The notes under the pieces are model-generated. The model had not been told where the DNA came from. It saw only the letters and a list, made by a program, of their open reading frames with translations, and searched no databases. 64,000 nucleotides of DNA from Cladochytrium replicatum (taxonomy: Eukaryota; Chytridiomycota; Chytridiomycetes; Cladochytriales; Cladochytriaceae). The position numbers and the translations under genes were made by a program. Shown here piece by piece: positions 32,130-44,400 of the stretch; positions within the stretch are counted from its first letter, which is position 1; each line of letters opens with the position of its first letter. Location of the stretch: NCBI GenBank assembly GCA_025526935.1, contig JAHLKD010000002.1, positions 289,001 through 353,000 of the forward strand. The letters are read 5' to 3'.

Positions 32130-33557
32130 GTTGTTATTGTGTTGCACTAAAACAATGAACATTAAATCCGAAATATGCTGAAACACTCCATGAATTGTAA
32201 AAATATAATATGTCAGATGAGGTATGCCTTCGCCAACCCACATTGGAGGACCTCGTTCCCACTTCATCTCCAACCCCCTTCCTTTCCACCATTCGAGGAC
32301 TTCCGATTCGCCAGTAGCACGAGCTCCATTCAGCGGCCCATCCGTGCAGATCTGCCCGAGTCCACTGTTTTTGTGCCAATCAAGCACGTTAATGTGGCCT
32401 TTGGCACTTGCACGCTAAAACCCACTCGACTTCCATCAGGCGAGAACATCTACCTTCCCACTCGTGCTAGCCCAATCCGTTGAGATTTGAGTCCATCGGA
32501 GCTCCAGCCCGCTACCAATTGAGAACGTTAACTTGGCCGGGAGCTGGCGGTATCCGGTGCCCAGTTTCTCCACTTTAGTTCAATTCCGCTCGAGTGCCAC
32601 CAATCAGGGAAGTGGACGTGACGGTTTTGCGCTGGATCTCACTCTCGGCCGACCAATTAATCGGAAGTCCGCTCGAATGCGACCGCTTGAGTATTTCCAA
32701 GTTCCCACACACGCTCGCGCCGTCCATTGGATTAAACCCCTTGAAACCGACCGTTTGTGCTGTGTATCTCAATTTAAACTACTTGATACCCACCAGTTTA
32801 GCACGGAGGTGGCCATTCCTGCTCGCCTTGTCCAAACTCGACTCCGACCACTTTAACTCTAAACAAGTTGCCATTCCCACTCGCTTTGTTACTAGCGGTC
32901 TTGCAGTATATCAGTTCCAATCCACGTGTGTGCCACCAATCGAGAACGTCCTCGTGAGCGTTGGCACTCCCCAGTTCCATGGCGATGGAGCTACACTTGA
33001 TCTCCAGTGGACTCGTTTTCCACCACTCGAGAATCCCTAATCTCCCATTCGCGCTCAAAGGCAATCCGCTTTGCTTCCGCCATTGAAGAACATCCGGGTG
33101 TCCATTACTGCTCGCCTCGTTACTCGCTGAATCATCATAGGCAAGCTCGAGACCGCTACATTTCCACCACTGCAACACAGACGTGTGCCCTTTCGCCTTG
33201 CAGCGCGGATGTTCCACTCGATGACCATCAGTCCAAACCGTGGAGGTGCTCAAACTTGCTCGCCAGGTCCATCGCATTATAGCTCCAACGAAGGTCGAGG
33301 CCACTAGATTTCCACGACTCAAGCTTGGACGTGCGAGTGTGTTTGCACGGGAATCCGCTGGCTCCGAACTGAACCAAGATGTGGACGAACCAAAGAGCAC
33401 TTGCTTCATCCACTATCGTGGCGTCGTTAACCAGGTATGTGACATCGGTTCAGATATGCTGCAAGCTTGTAAGCATGAGCTGGTGCCTTGGCCCATGTTC
33501 GAGGGTAAGAAGAATCTGGTCGATGATTTCAAGGGGAAGTTGAAGTTGAGTTGCCAT
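32130..33557 (-). pseudogene. F-box protein with DWWK ankyrin-like repeats, broken
   Basis: The N-terminus at 33557 reads MATQLQLPLEIIDQILL, a typical F-box start, but a TGA follows within 35 codons. Downstream, in several - strand frames, is a repeat of about 27 residues with the pattern GHxxVLxWWKxSGLxLxY. Examples are LQWWKCSGLELAYDD, ILEWWKTSPLEIKCS, VLDWWHTRGLELIY and VLEWWKGRGLEMKW. At least eight copies are visible between 33300 and 32130. Frames change repeatedly and stops lie within units. These tryptophan-rich ankyrin-like repeats are known from large chytrid families and probably bind proteins. The many breaks mark an old pseudogene. Confidence 0.75.
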
Positions 33558-34169
33558 CTTTTAAAGCCAGAAGGAATTCAAGAGCGACAACATCCAAGAG
33601 ATATCTTTGTCGAAAGATAGGATCTTACGACTTTATCGTGCTGGACCTTCGACTGTACGCCTCTGTGTTACTGACAACAATAACTTGGAAGTCAGCCCTC
33701 TCGATGGTCTCTCCGGTTCCGATCGTACCTATCGGGCAAGATTTGATCCGACTGTCCGTATAAGTTTCTTTCTTCTAGCTTGGATGGTTGCCGTTGAACG
33801 CCTCCATCGAGAGGATGTAATGCACCCGTGTGCATTAAAACGACGATGTTTTTGCTCGAATTGTTGATTCAAATAGTTTTATTCAATTGACTCTCAAGGA
33901 ATTATCTCCTTGGGGATTTGTTAACAATAGAGTCTTGAAAATCCAAGGTAAAACCATTGTGGAAACTAAGAAACTAAGGTGATAATGTCATAAATCTGTT
34001 ATGGGTATAAACAAAGCTAAGTTATTGAGACGGAGAGGTTCTTAAAAATAAACTGGTCGTAAAAATAGAAAACCGGAAAGAAACGATATGAAAAAGTGTG
34101 TGAAGGCCGCACCATTTCGACTTTTGTACAAATCAACGATGGTCCCCATTACATTCAGGTTGACGACAT
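33558..34169. other. intergenic DNA, no gene seen
   Basis: AT-rich in its second half. Two short + strand ORFs (33551-33867) have no domain. It includes the downstream flank of the membrane coiled-coil gene. Confidence 0.4.
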
Positions 34170-36432
34170 TCAGACTTTGCGTGGGGAGCCTCGAACGATG
34201 GAGGAAAGGGCTGTACTCCCAACCCTCAACGCAACACTCGCCATCTCGCTCGGAGTTCCCATCAATCCCCACAATCCAGGTTTTGACTCATTCTTCGCAT
34301 CCTCGTCATCAACTGTCGCATTGATCAGCGCAGAATCGGGAACAGCCGGCGAACGACTAACTGGCCGAACAATCTGCCGAGTCGAAGGAACCAACGTTTC
34401 TGCACCGCTCGGACTAGATACAACGGGAGAAAATTGTTCCGTCTGTGCCGGTGAAAGATTCGCCCGCGCAGGACTGTCCCCGCCTTGCCCTGCATCTTCA
34501 CAGATAGTGGCTGCGACGCCGATATCGGATGTATTGCGCGCACATGATAAAGGGCTGACCGTCGACGTGCTACTCACGATCTCTTCATCTTCCGTGTCGC
34601 TGATCATTCGACGAAGCGTGTTTGGTGTACCCGGTAGGCGATCCTCGTCATCTGAGAGGTCCCGCAAATAGGAGGGTATGGAATTAGTGTCTGAGAAAAT
34701 TAAGGCCTGTGACGTTGATTCGGGATTTGTCGTTTTCGTTTTCGAGTCACGGATACCGGCCTTCGATGGTACCTCATTCTGGTCCAGATGATCAGGGTCC
34801 CACAAATCTTCCCAAACCCGTAAGCGACTCTCCAAGCCCTCCACTCGCTCTTCGACAAGCTTCAAAATTGTCTCCTCCTTCTTCTCGACTTTTCGGACGT
34901 GTTTCGCAAGCTTTTCGATCGTAGGTTCAACACCTTCACGAACCGCACTTTCCATATCACGTCTGCTGTTCGCGAGCGATTCACGCAGTGCGATAACAGT
35001 GGATTCAAGTTCAGCCACACGTGCTTCGACAGCGGTTCCAGCTACACGATGTACAACGGTATCGTTGTGTGCATGGACAGAAGAAATTGCAAGCGAAAGA
35101 GGCCGAGTGAGCGCCGAACATACGAAAAGTATCAAGGTATGCTCAGTGATGTACGGTTTGAAGTAAACAAGCCAGCGCTGGGTCAAAAACATAGCATATG
35201 CCCCGAAGAATGGTCCAACCAACATTAGGGTTAGGTATAAGGTTCGCAGTTGTCGCGCCGATCGAATTGCGGATAGTTTTGCTTGCTCAAGATTAGGTTT
35301 CCTTGGTGTTGTTTCATTTGCTTCATGTTCGAAATCAACATCTGTCGTCTTGATGTCAGAATCACCGAGTTTTCCGGCGTCGTTTAGCGAATTATAAAGC
35401 TCGGTTGGAACTTAAAACCAAAACGGTTAAGCGAAGCCAAAAGGAGAACAAATCGGACAAACCTCTGATGACCTGGTATAGGAAAGCAGTCAGCACTGCA
35501 AGGACCATGAGCTCTCCCCACATCGACACCGTTCCCGTAAACATTGATATAGCCGCAGGAAATGTAGCCACAGCAATCGGCCACCAAGCACTCCCATTGT
35601 TCTGATTGGACTCATCTGACGACGGTCGTTCGTGCTGCACCCCTTCAGATACTCCAGGCTTCCGGATTCTGACCGTTGCCTGGTCCATCCCATTCATTGC
35701 TCCATTGCGTGCTAACGGGGACAAAGGCGAACGTGATGTGATTTGAGATCTCGGCAATGATGTAATATTTGGCACTCCGCTTTGAAATCCTGCCTGCATT
35801 CGCTGGTGTTGAACCTCCGACAAATGCTCTAAGGATGTTCGATGGTGGAGCAGGCCAGTTTGGAAAGCTTTGGAGGTTTCGTGAATAGGCGGCATCGATC
35901 CACTTCGAAACCGATTTGCTGATGAAGGAATAGCTTTGGTATCAAGTGGCAAATTCGTAGAGTTGTCGGCTGGAAAAACGATCGTTCGTCTTCGCATGTT
36001 GGGAGCTTGTTGCTGGGGAGCACCGCCGACCATCGAAGCGTTGTGACCCATCACAAAACTTGCTTGTGACGTCGATGGGCGGCGCTGCACTACAGGATCA
36101 CTCGAACCGACCCCGACAGATGAAGAATCGTAGACGGCGCTGTGTAATGTCCCAAAAGACGTTGGAACGCTGTATGGGCGTTGTCGTTTTGGCAGCATCA
36201 CCTCAGGAACATTGCGGGGAGGTTGTTCTTGTGACTCAGATAATCTCGGAAGGAACACAGGCTGGAATCGGCGTTTAGGAAGGGTCGAGGTTCGTTCTGG
36301 AGGTAGAACTGCAGCTGGTTCCGTGCTGGTGGTGTCAGCAGCAGGCGATTTGCCTTTAGAAATAGAGTTGACTGGCGAGCCACTGCCAGAGAGCTGATGG
36401 TCCACGCTTACGCGATCTAACTTCCCGAGCAT
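34170..36432 (-). CDS. membrane protein with a coiled coil, unknown function
   Basis: Two exons (36432-35463, 35410-34170) join over a 52-bp intron to 736 residues. Residues 1-280 are Ser/Pro-rich and probably disordered. Then come two hydrophobic regions: WWPIAVATFPAAISMFTG with MWGELMVLAVLTAFLYQV near residues 285-325, and LVGPFFGAYAMFLTQRWLVY with LILFVCSALTRPLSLAI near 388-440. A coiled coil follows (VEARVAELESTVIALRESL through KVEKKEETILKLVEERVEGL), and then an acidic, Ser-rich tail. The order (disordered tail, paired membrane segments, coiled coil) suggests a scaffold in an intracellular membrane. I recognise it as fungal-type but cannot name it. Confidence 0.75.
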
Positions 36433-36597
36433 CTTACAGCGTAGGTAGTGATAACCTTAGGGGATTTGATTCTATGGTCATCACCTCGTTGGGCTGGCAA
36501 GCTGGGCGGAGTTGGATGCAGCGATAACAGGAGGATGGTGTGGCACAGCTGTCAAAAAGTGTGACGAAAAATATGTACATAAATACACTACAAAACA

Positions 36598-37400
36598 TTA
36601 TACCGGTTCTCCCCAGACAGACAGAAACATCGCACGATCCTGCACTACTCTCCGCCCCTTCTCCCTTTTCAGTTTACGAAGCGCTTGCACATTCCCGCCG
36701 AGAACTATCTGATGTTCCTCCTCCTTGCTCAACAAATTAACTTCCATGCCGAAACTGAGTAGCCGCTTCGCAATTTGAAAATCACCAAAGCACATCATGG
36801 CACAATGTGACCACTGTGGGTTGTAAGTCCTGGCGAATAGACGTCTCCCTCCAGCTCATTCTCTTGTATGGATGCCGCTACCTGCAATTCTTCTTCCTCT
36901 CGTGTTTTGCTCCAAGTGGTGGATGAGCGCCTTGATCGATTTGATTTTCGATTTTCGCACTTTGGGGTGGCGCTCGTTTGACTTTGGCTTGGATTGATCG
37001 CCAACTAGCTATTTCTCCTTTCTGCTTAATGCAGGAATAGAGCGAGCTTCGACGATCTCGGCGTAAGATTCACCCTTTCATCTTGCAGCACGGGACTATC
37101 GGGAGGCACGACCGAAGTACTTCGCGGCATAGGAGGATCGCTGTCTTCAATAGCTCCAAACTTCTCAGGCCGCGTATTCTCCTTGCCCACGTGGTTGTCT
37201 CCACCATGGTCGACGCCGTCGGAGGTTGCGGCCAGAAATCCGGCTCGCTGAAGCTCAGGTAGAACCACAGTACGTGCATACTTCGCCCAATATCCAGCGG
37301 ATCGATTTGTCTGTTGCTTGGGGAAGTCATCAGACACTTTGAGTGAATCAAAATGACCACACACCTTTGCGACAAACTCTTCAAAGACTTGCTTTTCCAT
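36598..37400 (-). CDS. hypothetical 233-residue protein
   Basis: Three exons (37400-37054, 37004-36882, 36829-36598) with 49 and 52 bp introns give an in-frame product, although a simple ORF search shows only three unrelated pieces. The N-terminus is a compact helical region (FEEFVAKVCGHFDSLKVSDD, then YWAKYARTVVLPELQRAGF). The middle is disordered and rich in Pro, Ser and Lys. The C-terminus reads YNPQWSHCAMMCFGDFQIAK, then LLSFGMEVNLLSKEEEHQIV and a basic helix. Family unknown. The exon model depends on two inferred introns; an alternative is two short genes. Confidence 0.5.
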
Positions 37401-37782
37401 ATTGCATTTGAATTTGCCATCACGAACACACTCACAAGCTATGCTTCCCTCTTAGAGATTTTTGCTCGCTTTGCTGAACTTTCAGCATGATCCTCGGTCA
37501 TAGATGGCTCGCCGTGTGCAGCAACACCTTCCCTACTTCTCTTCAATCCCGCGCGTGTTTTTTTTCACTTGGGTGGTGTCAGAAGCTTGTTGAAGATCTG
37601 TGCCGATACCATTTGTTTGGGACGACCCTTCCAGCTCCAGCTCCTACCCGCCCTCGGCCATGACCTCCTCTAGCGCTGGTCCCTGTCCCATCGTCTGGGT
37701 TAACTCGTTTGTACGTTTTACGGTCTCCAGTCACTTTGAGTCTCTCTTTGCAGCCTAACGCATTCGTAATATTGAGAATATA
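37401..37782. other. intergenic DNA, no gene seen
   Basis: Upstream of the 233-residue gene; contains a run of nine T at about 37560. No ORF of note. Confidence 0.35.
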
Positions 37783-38158
37783 TTACATAAGCTCTTCTCT
37801 ATCTTCATTGGTATGCTCATTTCGCTGGCTGATGAAACAATCAGAATAAGAGATGAGGTGCAAATCATCATAAGCATTACGTTGTCCGATATGCCAATGC
37901 AAGTTGTCGGAGACACTGCCGATATGGTTCCTTTCGCACCAATTTGCCACTTTTAACAGAATCCCGGACGGATTCGCTGGAGTAGGAGTTGGGATCAGAA
38001 GAGGGTGGTCCATCTGGATCCACTAAACAGAGGAAAGCTTCCCTTGGGTTTTTTGAACTTTCCCGCCATGTTTCTATTTGAAAGCTAACATGAATCTGAG
38101 CAACTGAACTTACAGCGGTACCGCTGTTACGGAGGCTCGACTTGGAGGAAGATGCCAT
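37783..38158 (-). pseudogene. Skp1-like fragment, probably decayed
   Basis: One - strand frame (ORF 38013-37783) contains PLLIPTPTPANPSGILLKVA followed by NWCERNH. It resembles the strand and helix of Skp1 (PLPNV ... ILKKVIxWCxHH) that close its BTB-like fold. The preceding MASSSKSSLRNSGTA is in another frame, and a TAG lies between. The rest of Skp1, including the F-box-binding helices, is absent. I read this as a truncated relic of an SCF adaptor gene. The match is short and could be chance. Confidence 0.3.
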
Positions 38159-38428
38159 ATCGAGCACATATGAAGACCCGTGCCAAACGGCGTTTGGTTC
38201 TGGTTCACTTCTTTATGATATGATCCGATCGGCTGTGATACAGAACTTATTGGCAGAGTTTGGAAGATCGGGCTGAAAGCACATGTTTTTTCAAATTTGA
38301 ATGTCACACATCTTTGGTCTAACATTGGCAGTTTGCAACTTTGATCATCCAAAAAGGAAATAGAAATGAGCGCTGCTCGAAAAAAAAATATGGAGCAAAC
38401 AGTGCAAAAACTATAACTTATGTTCAAT

Positions 38429-41400
38429 CTATATCGCTTCGTAGATGGCGATCCTCCAGTTTTGGCCACCACAGAAAGCCTGTGAATCTCCCGAGCACGG
38501 CATGTTGCACTCGGAAGTTGAAACAAGACCAGCTGTCAGCCCACCGTTACCAACTGCATTGCCGCACCAGCACTCCTTGGCGAACTGTGTTCCCGCATAC
38601 TTGAATCCTTTGGCAGCGCATCCCTCGACACACTTCTGCGGGGTGTTTGCATTTTCGGTAGTCCAAAGGGCAGTCGGCAGCCTACGAGAAGTGTTGCTTT
38701 CGGTGAAGCATCCCTTGTACCTCCATCCCTTTGGAGTCCGGTAGCTGCATTGTCCAAAGCTGCCCTGACAGCCTACATCACAGTGATCTGTCGTGGTTCC
38801 GCAGCTTTGTTTGATTGATACATGTGGGTGAATTATCTAGCGAAATGCATTCATGAACTTACAAGTTAAACTGAGAGCAGCAAGCTCCAGTGATGCAGCC
38901 GTAAGTGACGCCGTTTGTAACTTTTCCGCACTGGCTCGTGGAAGAAAGTGGCAGTCCGTCGAAACCAACTTCCCGTTCGTAAACATTCACTCGCCAAGTT
39001 CCACCACACGCCTCTTTGGAATCTCCAGCACAAGTCGCAGTGCATCCCGTTCCCGTAGTCGTTGACCCAAGCTTATCGGCACACCCTGGAAAGTCAAATT
39101 CGGTTAGTCGCACAGGAATTCGCCGACATGTCACTCACAGCATTCGTTAATATTTTGAGTACCCGCATATCGCGATTTCTCTGCCCCGCACGCGTTGATG
39201 CAATTGACTGCATTCTGGGAAGCTGAAGCGCCTACATAATTAGCCAGAACTCGTACACTTGAGCTGTCACTGAAAACAGAAAAGTGCATAACTGTTAAAC
39301 TGATGGCCAAAAACACACACGTTACATACACATAGCATCCCGCTAAAGAAGGAGATCAGGGATATTAATAAAAGCGGACTCGAACTCAAGCATTATGCAC
39401 ATACAATATTTCCAACCATACGGTAACCCTGAAGTTTTCGGAGTTGGTGAGGCTGGTGATGTAGTGGTTGTCGTCGTTGTGGTGGTTGTGGTTGTTGTGG
39501 TGGTTTTGGTTGTGGTAATGACATCTCGAGCGTAGACATTGATCCTCCATGTTCCACCACACGCCTCTTTCGAATCACCAGTGCAAGGGAAATTGCAGTC
39601 GGACCCGATCGTGTTTGATCCCATTGCGTTTCCACACCCTAGTAGAGGGAAAATGAGCCAGCTTGACGGTTCTCAAAATAAGCCAACGCACAACATTCCT
39701 TGCCGTTCTGGGTTCCGGCAAACGCAGTTCCGCATGCAGCAATACAAGTAAGCGCATTCTGGCTTGTAGATTCGCCAACGTATGTTCCAAGCACGCGTGA
39801 CGAAGTGCTATCTCTGAAAATGCAAACTAGATGTAAATCTGTGTGGCCAGGGCAAAGTAAAGATCACAACTTACACATAGCATCCCGCTGGAATAGCACA
39901 AAAGTTTGTATTAATTAGTTGAAACATGGAATAATCGAGAAATCATTCAGTACCATATTTCCATCCAGTTGGCAACCCTGCAGTTTTCGGCGTTGGCACG
40001 GCAGTCGGAACCGTTGAAGTAGTTGTCGCAGTAGTCGTGGTTTTCGTTGTGGCCGCATCGCGAGCATAAACGTTGATCCTCCAAGTTCCGCCGCATGCCT
40101 CTTTGGAATCGCCGGTGCAAGGGAAATTGCAGTCCGACCCAATCGTGTTTGATCCCATTGCGCTTCCACACCCTGATGGATGAAAATGAGCCAGCTGGAA
40201 GAGTTTCCAAAAACATACGAACATACAACATTCCTTCCCGTTCTGGGTTCCAGCAAATGCAGTTCCGCAAGCAGCGATACATGTAAGTGCATTCTGGCTT
40301 GTGGATTCGCCAACGAATGTTCCAAGCACCCTCGTAGCTGAGCTATCCCTGTAAATGTGACCCGAACATGAATATGTGGGAAAGAACTTGGTTGATCGCG
40401 ACTTACACGTAGCATCCAACTAAAAGAATGGAAATTCTGCGGTGAAATTTATGAAAACCGGTAAAGAATGGTAATTAAATACCGTATTTCCATCCAGATG
40501 GCAACCCTGAAGTTTTCGGTGTGGGTACAGCAGTTGGGGGTGAAGTAGTTGTCGCGCTCGTTGTTGTCTTCGTGAAGACGCCAGTAGAGGTTGCTGTTGG
40601 TTTCGACGGCACCGTAGTCGTTGTACTTGAGGTCATGGGCAAAACATCGATGTTACCAAATATCGCTGTGGTGTCCCTCCCGCCGCATGCCTCCTTGTTC
40701 TGGGGGCAAGGTAGATTGCATTCGCCTGTCTGCGCAATCGACGAAAAGTTGATCGTGTTTCCGCAATAACAGTCATTGCTAGCTGATGTCCCAGCGTATC
40801 GAGTCCGAGCTTGCTCTTTGCAGTACTTGATGCATGTACTAGCAGTGTTGTTCGTAAGCTTGAAAGGCCCGAATGAAAGAGATGGTACCGACGAGTTACC
40901 ACTTCAACAAGTGAAGTTAGTTTGTATTGGGCGAGTTTCCAACTGAACCTACCGGAAGCAGCCAACATAGTACCAGTCCGACGGCACTACAGCAGATACA
41001 GAGGTTCCATGCCAGCTGGAATCCGGGGTAAATGGTCCGTTGGTCATAATGTCATAGAGCGTTCGATTAAGGTATGCTGCAGCTCCAAACTTTTTGACAT
41101 CCGAAGCAAATCCGGCATAGTTTGTAGTCAATTCGGACAGAACCGAAGCCGTGACGGTCATGTTGAAAGGATTGACAATTGGCTCTCCAGCGTCCACAGT
41201 ACCCGCAGTAATGTTCCCAGCCATCGGAGTGGTTTCACGATTGCTCTGTGTCGGAACATAAGGATTGAAGTTTGGTTTGAACTTGTTAAATCCCTCGAGG
41301 TTTCTCTGGTTTGCGTTTGTACACCATTGCCGCATCATTTTTGCTTTGTCCGGCTATTAATATCCTCGAACTATTAGAGAAAGCCTGAAAGTCACAATTA

Positions 41401-44400
41401 TAACTCACGTTGACAAAGTCCATTACGAGACGCGACATCGAGCTCATATCTTGCTCCTCCTGGATACTGGACAAAGCCCTGGTCATGAAACTTGAAGTAA
41501 ACTAAATCAACAGCTATTAGTTGTCTATAGTCTTGAAAAGGATTGATCCTGTACATACAGAGTCAGCTCTGGTATAAATGCAAGCTCCCGTGTACGGCAA
41601 AATTGCTTGATACTCAAGATTTGCAGATTTCCCCTTCCAAGATTTCATCGCAATTGCTGCATATTGCCGAGTTTCATCAGCATTGGCCCCCGCGTAGTTG
41701 TTTGTGTATATATAGTCAGTATTTTCGTTGTTCCCAACATCAAATGGCCAGTTCTGTCGAAATCATTGTTAATATCTCGAAGCTGAAGGCGTTAGTTAAC
41801 ACAAACCTCAGCAACCCATTTCATCTTGTGCTTTTTGTCGTAATCCCCGGGAGAGTCATAGCCAAATCCGCAGCACCCTGAGTTATAAACCTCGAACCCG
41901 ATCTTTTTCTTGTGCTTCAGTATCAGCTCTCCGATCCGTGTACGCCAAAACATGCCATCAGAGCGCCTCGCGATAGCAAGATCTGCCGTCCCCGTTTCAG
42001 ACAGTGCTTGATCGACAGCGTTGTCAAGATCGATCTTCTCAACAGGGCCTTTAGATCCTGGATTGCTGAATCTCACAATGACAAAGTCATTCCCAGATCG
42101 CTTGACCCATTCCAAAATGCCGCGAAGGGTGTCTCTCAAAGGACTGCCGTACATTGGACCGTGGACGTTGACAAGTTCAAAATCGAACATTGCACGACCA
42201 ACGTCCAGGTCAATAAACCGAGCTCCAATTGTAAGCAATCCCACGGGATCGTAATCTTGACATTTCTGTGAACAAATAGTGAGCATGATGAGGAATTATG
42301 GAAACGAAAATGATACATACTGCACCACAATCGACCGCAATAAAGCAACCCAACCAGCCCCCAAAGCCGAGAGCACCGGCAATAGTGCACGTGTGTGCAA
42401 CAAGATTGGCGTACGCGCCGGCATTGTGTGCGCCAGGCACACAGGCCGAGCGCAGCGGTAACTGACAAGCATAGGGATCGCCATTGCACAACATGTCGGA
42501 GGGGATCTGAAATTCGACGACAGGAGGTGGCTGCGTAGTACCTGGCATCGCAAACATCAAGTTACTTGAAGAAGAATAACAGTGTCCCTTACCTGTTGGT
42601 CCCAGCCTCGGATTCCCCCCACCAGTTGGTGGGACGAACCCGTAAGTGAGCGTAGTGCACGCTACTGGACCCGTTGGAGTCTTGATCGCTCCTAATTCCC
42701 CGAGAGGACTGCCTTCGTCTTTTCCGATGACTCTGTAGTTGGCCTCGGTGTAAACAAAGAAGTCCATGTGCCGCTGGGCGAGTGACCATCCGACATCATC
42801 TTTCGAGCGGTTTGAAGATTTTCAACGTTAGTCCAAAAGAAATGAACTAGGTTCGGGACTCACCCAAGCGAACACATCCGTTATGGCGCCATAGCCGACC
42901 GTCTCCACCAGGAACCATTACTCCATCCAGCTCCGGAATGTAGAATGTACGGATGAACGATCCTTTTGGAATTGTTGTGCTCATGTCATTCGATGCTTTA
43001 TAAAGGAGAAGCATACGTCTGAGTTGTTTAAAGAAAAGAACCCATAAGCTTGACTCACCGACACTGACATATGGCATGAGTGGCCAAGCGCTCTTGTTTG
43101 GGTCGCCTTCGATCTCACTTCCAATGCCATACGGATACTAGCGTGCGATATTAGAAGCAGAATGTCTGGCTAATGGTCGGAACATACTCTTTTTGCATCA
43201 ATTTCGTAGAAACAACCGAATGCATCCTTGTCAAATGAGTTGGTACGGCATGAAGGACATATTTCGATGTTGATAAGGCGACCATCTGTGAGTGAGGCGG
43301 TACCTAAACAGCGACCAATACTTTAGCCCACCACCAACACATCGCATGAGAACATACCTTCCATTCGCGCTGCTACAGCAAAGGCTAAGCTTTGTTGGTG
43401 AAGAGTGACTCCTGAACATGTTCGCAGGGGAATAAGATCGTTCGCGGGGACGGATGATGACGGTGAGTATTCTCTTTCGTTGGCCACCCAGTACATCGTG
43501 AACGCTGAATAGCCAGGTTGGATGAACTCGCCCCATTGACCGTCGCCTTGATAAAAAATAAGAGAGTGACATGACAATAATTCAAAGGCATACAAGTGCG
43601 GCGACAGACCCCGGTATCCGCGTTTGAAGAAGTGCGACACTGCCCTGTAGAATCCCTCTGACAGCCACAGCAGAGCTCGACTTTCAGTCCATTTTCGACG
43701 AAGTCCGCGCAATCGTTACTGGAATAGCACTTTTCATTCTCCATACCATTGCTGCACACACCAGTTTTTGTGAGCACGTTCATCGCGCAGAGAGTTTCTT
43801 CACCGGCACATTGATCTGAGTTGAAACAAATATCGCCGGTCTTGCCAGCGCTACACTTTCCTGTTGCAGAACTTGGAGACTTTGAGCAGAATAGATCGCC
43901 CGCGCAGAAGTCATCATCCGGACATTCATCTCCCACTTGACCGCCATCGCACAAGCCGATAATGGAGCAGTCGACATATACTTTCTGTTTCACGGGACCC
44001 CGAGGCTGATTCTGGTAAGGAGGCTCGCCGATACATTCCGATAGCTTAACCCACTTAAATCCCTTTTGTGAAGCCAACGAAGCAAGGGAAGAGATGAAAG
44101 ATCGACTTCCTGCAGTATCAGGCATCTGTGAGTGCTGGAGGGTGATGAACGACGTTGCCTCTGCCGGGCATCCGTTGAACATTTGCTGATACGTTCCAAG
44201 AGACCCTGGCCAGTTCGGAGGCTTTGTATCGAGAGCATCTTGCGTGTCGAGAGCCCATAGGCAGTTGACCATGTTGTGATCTCGAAGGTACTGAGCAGGT
44301 TTGTCAACTAAGTACACTTTAGGTTAAGACGTGAGTACCTTCATCAGAGGTGTGTTGAGCGTGAAAGAACCAAAGGGTGGACGGAAGAATCGAGGCGAAT

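Noticed and set aside
32175-33282. Several + strand ORFs of 60-148 codons over the F-box/repeat relic
   Set aside because: They are antisense to the tryptophan-rich repeats and share their periodicity.
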